From Tetmemena sp. SeJ-2015 (lineage: Eukaryota > Ciliophora > Spirotrichea > Sporadotrichida > Oxytrichidae), in NCBI GenBank assembly GCA_027382625.1, contig JAJKFJ010014933.1, positions 1-10,825 of the forward strand: a stretch of DNA of 10,825 nucleotides, in the 5' to 3' direction. The notes below the pieces were generated by a model. That model ran no database searches and was not told where the DNA came from. It worked only from the letters and a program-made list of their open reading frames with translations. Below, one piece after another: positions 6,736-10,825 of this stretch. A program made the position numbers and the translations under genes. The first letter of the stretch is position 1. The number at the start of each line of letters is the position of its first letter.

Positions 6736-9081
6736 ATGATCCAGCCTTATCTCTAAGAGAAGCCCTTCACTGTGACTCCAAATGTAAGCTACAGCAAAGC
6801 TTTCATGAAACCAAGTCATCTGAATTTGCACATATTCCTCTCTCCACAGAATAGATTGATCGGAATGACTTTGGAGTGATCAAAGATTCCATCTGTCCTT
6901 GCTCTTCATGAGCAAGTTTTCAGTTACTTACGTTCACCTGAGGCTCACATTACTCACAATCTGAACTTCACTTTGCGAGACTCAAGCAATCCCATGACTA
7001 ACTATATCTTGGTTAAGAACAATTATCTGCCTATTGAGAATGTAGAGGAACTTGAAAATGAAGACTCACTCATCATGGTCACGAAAGATCAGTTTACGCT
7101 GATGATTGATCAAATCAGATATTAGAGCGAAAGGGTTAAAATGACACCAACTAGAAGATTCGCACAATAGCTTCGAGAGCAATATACTAGGGAGTAGAGA
7201 GAAAGAGAGTGCGAGAAAGAGGCTAAAGAAAGGAGGCAGCGAGAAGCAGGTACAGTCATTGAGTAACTTAGAAATGGCGAATCAAGCTTTACAGGGAGAA
7301 GGCAATATATAGATGATGAGGGAAGAATTTAGCAAGAGTATTCGCAGTCAAACAACATTCTCAAAGACATGTTCTCATAGAAAAAGAAAAGTTTATAGCT
7401 TGAGGTTTTCGACCTTGAATCTCCCTACCAAAAAACTCTCACTGAACAATTATAGGAATAAATTGGAGGTAACGCAAATGAAAATAATTCTTAATAGAAG
7501 AAGATGACAGGTTAAATTCCTTAGTAAACTGTGGAATTAATAATGAATGAGGAGGATGACGATCTTATGATAATTGGAGACAATTACTCAGAGACAAATA
7601 GTTAAAATTAAAACTCTTAATCCAACTCACTTTCTTAGTAAGCACGATTATAGGAAGAAGATTTAACATTTAGGGATGATTAAATCTAGGAAAATTCTTA
7701 AATCTCAAGTATTTAAGAATAATTGCAATAGCATTTTTCAAGTACTGAAAAATTAAGTTAAGATGATGATATTGAAATTGTTGAAGATATGTCTCAAGAC
7801 GTAGCTAAAGAGAAAGATTAGCCTAAAATTAACTCGATAAGCGATAAGATATAAAGCAATAAGCTTAGACTATTTCGAAGTTTACACTAAAAGGTAGTAA
7901 AAGCCAAGCTAACAGGAGAATATCTTGATCCCTAAATCAAACTAAGATACGAGACACTTAAAAAGGCTCTTGGATCTGCTGCTGATTTAACAGGAGATTA
8001 AGTGGAGTTTGAGAGACTTAGAGATAACGATTCGAGTGGGGTCGTAAGTCAAACCTCTAATTTCGATCTTAAAGTATAAAATGAGATTGGTTCAATGAGA
8101 AGTCAGCAATCTAATGAAAGTAGAATGTCTTAAACTATGAGAGTTAAAGATCAAAGCAGCGCTATTAATGTCAAGAGATAGGTTAAGGAACTTGATTTGG
8201 ATAAGAATTTGTACTACTTAGATTACTCGCATGATAGTGTGTCTCTCTTTGCTGATGAAGATGTAATCAATGAGTTCTCAATGGAAGATTCTATTAGATC
8301 TCTGGATAGAAATGTAGATGCTAACTATAGAAGGAATGAAGCTATTGACTATGATAACTAGTTAATTCCTAAGGATGAGAATCTTATTGAGGTTGAAACA
8401 GAGAAATTTTATGAGTTCCAAAGATCGTACCAATGCTCTAGAGCAGAGTTGATATACTTAGTGAAAGGACTTGCCTAGGAGAAGCATTTTTCTTTAGCTG
8501 TGCAGGGAGACAATATCTCTCGTTCTTATAGGCTAATAAATTTCAAATGCACTGACTCAAAATTCAAGAAGAGAGAACGTGAGCTCTATCAAGATAAGTG
8601 CAGTTTCTACCTGCAATATTTGGAAGAGCCTGATAGACCGAACTTTTTCAAACTACACTCATACAATTCAGTCCACAAGCATTACTGTAGAAAGAGATAG
8701 ACTTAGGATCTTACAGATTATTACTCAAGGAAAACTTCCCTGACTCATGACTATCGTGCTTATGATCGTAACACTCGTAAAGACTGGCATAATGAGTTTA
8801 TGAAAAGCCTTACTTACGAGTTAACCACTGTTTATGCTGATTAAATTCTGGCAAGTATGAAGTAAAAGAACCCACAAATAGATAAGAAGCTCATTCAAAG
8901 ATTGAGAACTGAGAGGGGAGGCGAAAAAATTCAGCAATAAATCGAAGAACATCAAGTTGCATATGGGTATGAAAAGAGCAAAGCCTGTAGCACTAAATAG
9001 ATAGTCAAAGAACTGTAAATTGATAAAGGCCTTTATTTTGAAAGGTTTATTAACATCAATGGCATGGACTAAAAGTGCTGA
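6736..9081 (+). CDS. Large putative nuclear protein with SUMO-interaction-like motifs and a FAR1/FLYWCH-like Cys/His cluster
   Basis: One frame runs from ATG 6736 to TGA 9079-9081 (about 780 codons), with 2.2 kb uninterrupted after an in-frame TGA at 6877-6879. Residues 1-130 look like a small globular domain (HLNLHIFLSP, then LALHEQVFSYL). A basic/acidic helix follows (REQRERECEKEAKERRQRE). Two short hydrophobic runs sit in acid: DDDLMIIGD (residues 274-282) and DDDIEIVED (343-351), matching the SUMO-interaction motif pattern. A C-terminal cluster has C567, C605, C622, H647, H649 and C651, with the shape KC-x16-C-x24-HxH. This is reminiscent of the WRKY-GCM1/FAR1/FLYWCH zinc domains found in transcription factors and MULE transposases. 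The DNA-binding role is inferred. A 66-nt GTAAGC...CACAG intron at 6784-6849 is possible and frame-neutral. Confidence 0.8.
6875..6883 (+). other. Tentative 9-nt element (pointer AG) covering an in-frame TGA
   Basis: TGA at 6877-6879 interrupts otherwise continuous sequence (...RLIGMTLE then SKIPSVLAL...). AG at 6875-6876 and 6884-6885 brackets a 9-nt segment whose removal keeps the frame (TLEIPSVLAL). The 2-bp pointer makes this weak. Stop readthrough or a downstream start are alternatives. Confidence 0.25.
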
Positions 9082-9479
9082 ATATTAGTATAATGATATT
9101 TGATTGATTTACTTTAATCTATTAGCAAATCTATCTTGAAATTGAAAGATCTACGTTAAAATCTTTGTGAAATTTAAAGCAAAAATGGTTGATTTGAATT
9201 GGAAGGACAATTAAATACAAACAAAAAATGGTATAAATTGATATCGAAGTTCATTTTATGTTTGTAATCTTCCAACTTCCTTCTGATAAATTCAATAGGT
9301 CCTCTAATATATTTATTATTAAAAAAATTTAATAATTACAAGTCTATGGATTAATAATAAGAGTAGCCCTAATTAAACCATAATATCAGGGATTCCCTCT
9401 ATCTTGAGTCATTCTACTACCCTCCTTCTTATTAATTTATATTTTTAATTTTTCTCAGGAAATCAGATCTTTAGAACTT
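9082..9479. other. AT-rich spacer between genes 5 and 6, with possible 3' splice site
   Basis: This 398-bp region is largely low complexity. Near its end, TTTTTAATTTTTCTCAG (to 9458) looks like an intron acceptor. The sequence after it is in frame with the gene 6 ATG (QEIRSLELMRLP), so a short upstream exon may exist. An ATG frame from 9258 is open to a TGA near 9406, but I cannot connect it convincingly. Confidence 0.4.
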
Positions 9480-10825
9480 ATGCGACTTCCAAGAAATGAA
9501 AACCAAGAGGAACTTGTCGTTGCCGGCAATAATAACTCTAGTTCTGCGAGTCTTAATTAAGGAACCTAATGGAGAGATAAAAAATGGGTAAAAAATTTAC
9601 TTGCTCTGATCTTTGGCCTGCAAATATTAGTGGCCTTGGCTAATATTGCACTATGCTTTTATGAGACCACCAAAATTCAAGCTGATAGCAGATCATACCC
9701 ATTTTTTAGCAATTTAACACCAGCTAAGACAGCAATTATTTTATTAGATGTGAATGAGATATAAAAATTAATATTTAATTATCTTTTCACATATTCTGAT
9801 CAGTTTTGTCAACTTAATCACTCTTATTTTCACTGAAAAAGAAGCACACTAAATAAAAATGTAACTATATAATACAATTTGGATTAAAATAAGAGAGTGG
9901 TACAGCAACTTTAGTATTGTACACCCTTAATTTGCTAAGATTATAGATTTAAATTAAATTCATTAAAGATTTCGAAGAGAATATATAACACAATGTGCTG
10001 CCCTCGTACCAGCAACTGCATTTATAAAAGGTGCTCCTTTACCTTTAGCTTAATTAAATTAAACTTATTTAATTTTTCCTTGATTTGAGCTTCTCAGTGA
10101 AATTTATACTTAGCCTATATTTGTTCATAAACATAGCCTTCATCTAATACTTTACTCGAGATACGAACACAGACTTGCTTGCACAAAATTATTTGGCCTT
10201 AGCTTAATAAGGAAGCTCCACTTAAACGGCAGAAAATGCAAGTTATGAATAAAGTACAACCGCCTAAATGACCTAATCTTTGAGTTACAGTGAGGAAGCT
10301 CTCATTCAATAAGCAGGCTAAGAAGCAATCAATAATTTTCATTTTATGATAAAAGTGAAGCAAGAATTACTTTTTTTATCTTCCTGAGTATTTTCGGATG
10401 TAACTTGCTCTTGATATTATTTAAGCCGTTTGCTTTTGTGTTCTTGATGGTGGGATTGATGGTTGTGTCTTTCATATTCATTGTGTTTTTCGCAATCTTC
10501 AAGGTGCTCCATAAAACCGCATGCTTCTTGCCCTTCATCACTAAATAATTATTTCATTTATTTTTTTTTTTTATCAGGAACATGTTTGGCAACAACTAAG
10601 GAATTTAAAACCCCCAATAAGCTGGCTAAAACTGGTATAATAACACAAATGTTTCCTAAAATAACCCAAGTATTTCTAGAAATTAATCATCCATATTGTA
10701 TTATAGAACTAATTAATATTTTAAAAATTTGCGAGGAAAAATATAACTCTAAGAGTAGCATATACTTATAGTCATCTAAGGTTCATTAGCATGGATGCGA
10801 TGTAGGAAACGTAGAGGTTCAATGC
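9480..10825 (+). CDS. Multi-pass membrane protein, 3'-truncated by the window edge, 3 candidate IESs
   Basis: ATG at 9480 begins MRLPRNENQEELVV, though an upstream exon is possible. After removal of 43, 19 and 32 nt one frame runs to the window end. A cytosolic-looking N-terminus ends WRDKKWVK. Hydrophobic spans follow near residues 39-60 (LLALIFGLQILVALANIALCF), 84-104, 182-204 and 266-309. The last is probably two helices (SIFGCNLLLILF and FVFLMVGLMVVSFIFIVFFAIF). A hydrophilic Q/S/T/N-rich loop of about 55 residues lies before the last pair. A Q/N-rich tail begins RNMFGNNQGIQNPQQAGQNW. A run of 12 T (10561-10572) encodes Phe residues. No signature motif is seen. SLC44 (choline-transporter-like) was considered but not supported. 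Function unknown. Confidence 0.75.
9734..9776 (+). other. Candidate IES 6a, 43 nt, pointer AATTAT
   Basis: The 6-bp repeat AATTAT occurs at 9734-9739 and 9777-9782. Removal joins ...TPAKTAII to FSHILISFVNLITLIF, completing a membrane span, and avoids the TGA at 9834. No convincing GT-AG intron was found at this site. Confidence 0.75.
10050..10068 (+). other. Candidate IES 6b, 19 nt, pointer TTAATT
   Basis: TTAATT occurs at 10050-10055 and 10069-10074. The segment is nearly all A/T. Removal changes phase as required and gives ...APLPLAQFFLDLSFSVKF, bypassing the TGA at 10081-10083. It is too short for the intron type seen here. Confidence 0.75.
10342..10373 (+). other. Candidate IES 6c, 32 nt, pointer TTTTAT
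   Basis: TTTTAT occurs at 10342-10347 and 10374-10379. Removal gives ...AINNFHFIFLSIFGCN, an uninterrupted membrane span, and avoids the TGA at 10385-10387. Confidence 0.75.

Noticed and set aside
6784..6849. Intron GTAAGC...CTCTCCACAG in gene 5
   Set aside because: The splice sites are good, but the 66-nt segment is in frame, has no stop and encodes plausible domain sequence. It is kept only as a possibility in the gene entry.
10607..10620. AAAACCCCCAATAA as a telomere-like C4A4 remnant
   Set aside because: It is a single occurrence, not a tandem repeat, and lies inside the Q/N-rich coding frame of gene 6.
1..10825. Interpretation of all interruptions as ordinary GT-AG introns
   Set aside because: Many can be drawn but with poor splice sites (GTCTTT, GTCAGA, GTTAAA). 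They delete good coding sequence, and one MAPEG break has no solution. The 61-nt intron at 5421 looks clearly different.
1..10825. Euplotes-type code (TGA = Cys, TAA/TAG stop) or the standard code
   Set aside because: TAA and TAG are abundant inside all genes at Gln-like positions. TGA occurs only at gene ends or inside candidate inserts, apart from the isolated sites noted.
9480..10825. Assignment of gene 6 to the SLC44 choline-transporter-like family
   Set aside because: The hydrophobic pattern is partly similar, but spacing of the first two spans and the Q/N tail do not fit, and no signature residues were found.

Overview
ORGANISM AND GENETIC CODE. The window reads only as ciliate DNA. 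Long open frames appear when TAA and TAG are read as glutamine and TGA is the only stop. The composition is AT-rich, and no bacterial-type signals were seen. Variable 2-6 bp direct repeats at the frame breaks point to a spirotrich (Oxytricha/Stylonychia-like) nucleus. My main inference is that this is germline (micronuclear) DNA rather than a finished macronuclear chromosome. Six genes are repeatedly broken by short, mostly AT-rich inserts. Removing each insert together with one copy of a short flanking direct repeat ('pointer') restores a single reading frame. I count about 18-19 such candidate internal eliminated sequences (IESs) of 9-51 nt, plus one convincing spliceosomal intron. No telomere-like C4A4/G4T4 arrays are visible.

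LAYOUT. (1) <1-1594, plus: 3' part of an unrecognised charged, Q-rich protein with 4 IESs. (2) 4249-1721, minus: a protein of about 780 aa with an N-myristoylation-like start and about 8 IESs, function unknown. (3) 4380-5531, plus: an acidic then Q/P-rich protein with a C-terminal helical segment, 1 IES and 1 intron. (4) 6457-5790, minus: a MAPEG-family membrane protein (microsomal glutathione S-transferase-like), the one firm family call, with 3 IESs. (5) 6736-9081, plus: about 780 aa, a putative nuclear protein with two SUMO-interaction-like motifs and a FAR1/FLYWCH-like Cys/His cluster. It is almost IES-free, with one unexplained in-frame TGA near the 5' end. (6) about 9480 to >10825, plus: a multi-pass membrane protein with 3 IESs and a Q/N-rich tail, running off the window.

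ORGANISATION. Genes 1/2 and 3/4 are convergent (gaps of about 126 and 258 bp). Genes 2/3 and 4/5 are divergent (130 and 278 bp). Genes 5/6 are tandem (398 bp). There is no operon or shared pathway. Spacing is tight, so macronuclear chromosome ends, if used here, would lie in these short gaps.

LIMITS. IES boundaries are inferred by eye from frame restoration plus direct repeats. For several, a GT-AG intron of compatible phase can also be drawn. The MAPEG gene is the best control, because removing three repeat-bounded segments rebuilds a 177-residue protein with the family motifs intact. At one of the three sites no GT-AG solution works.
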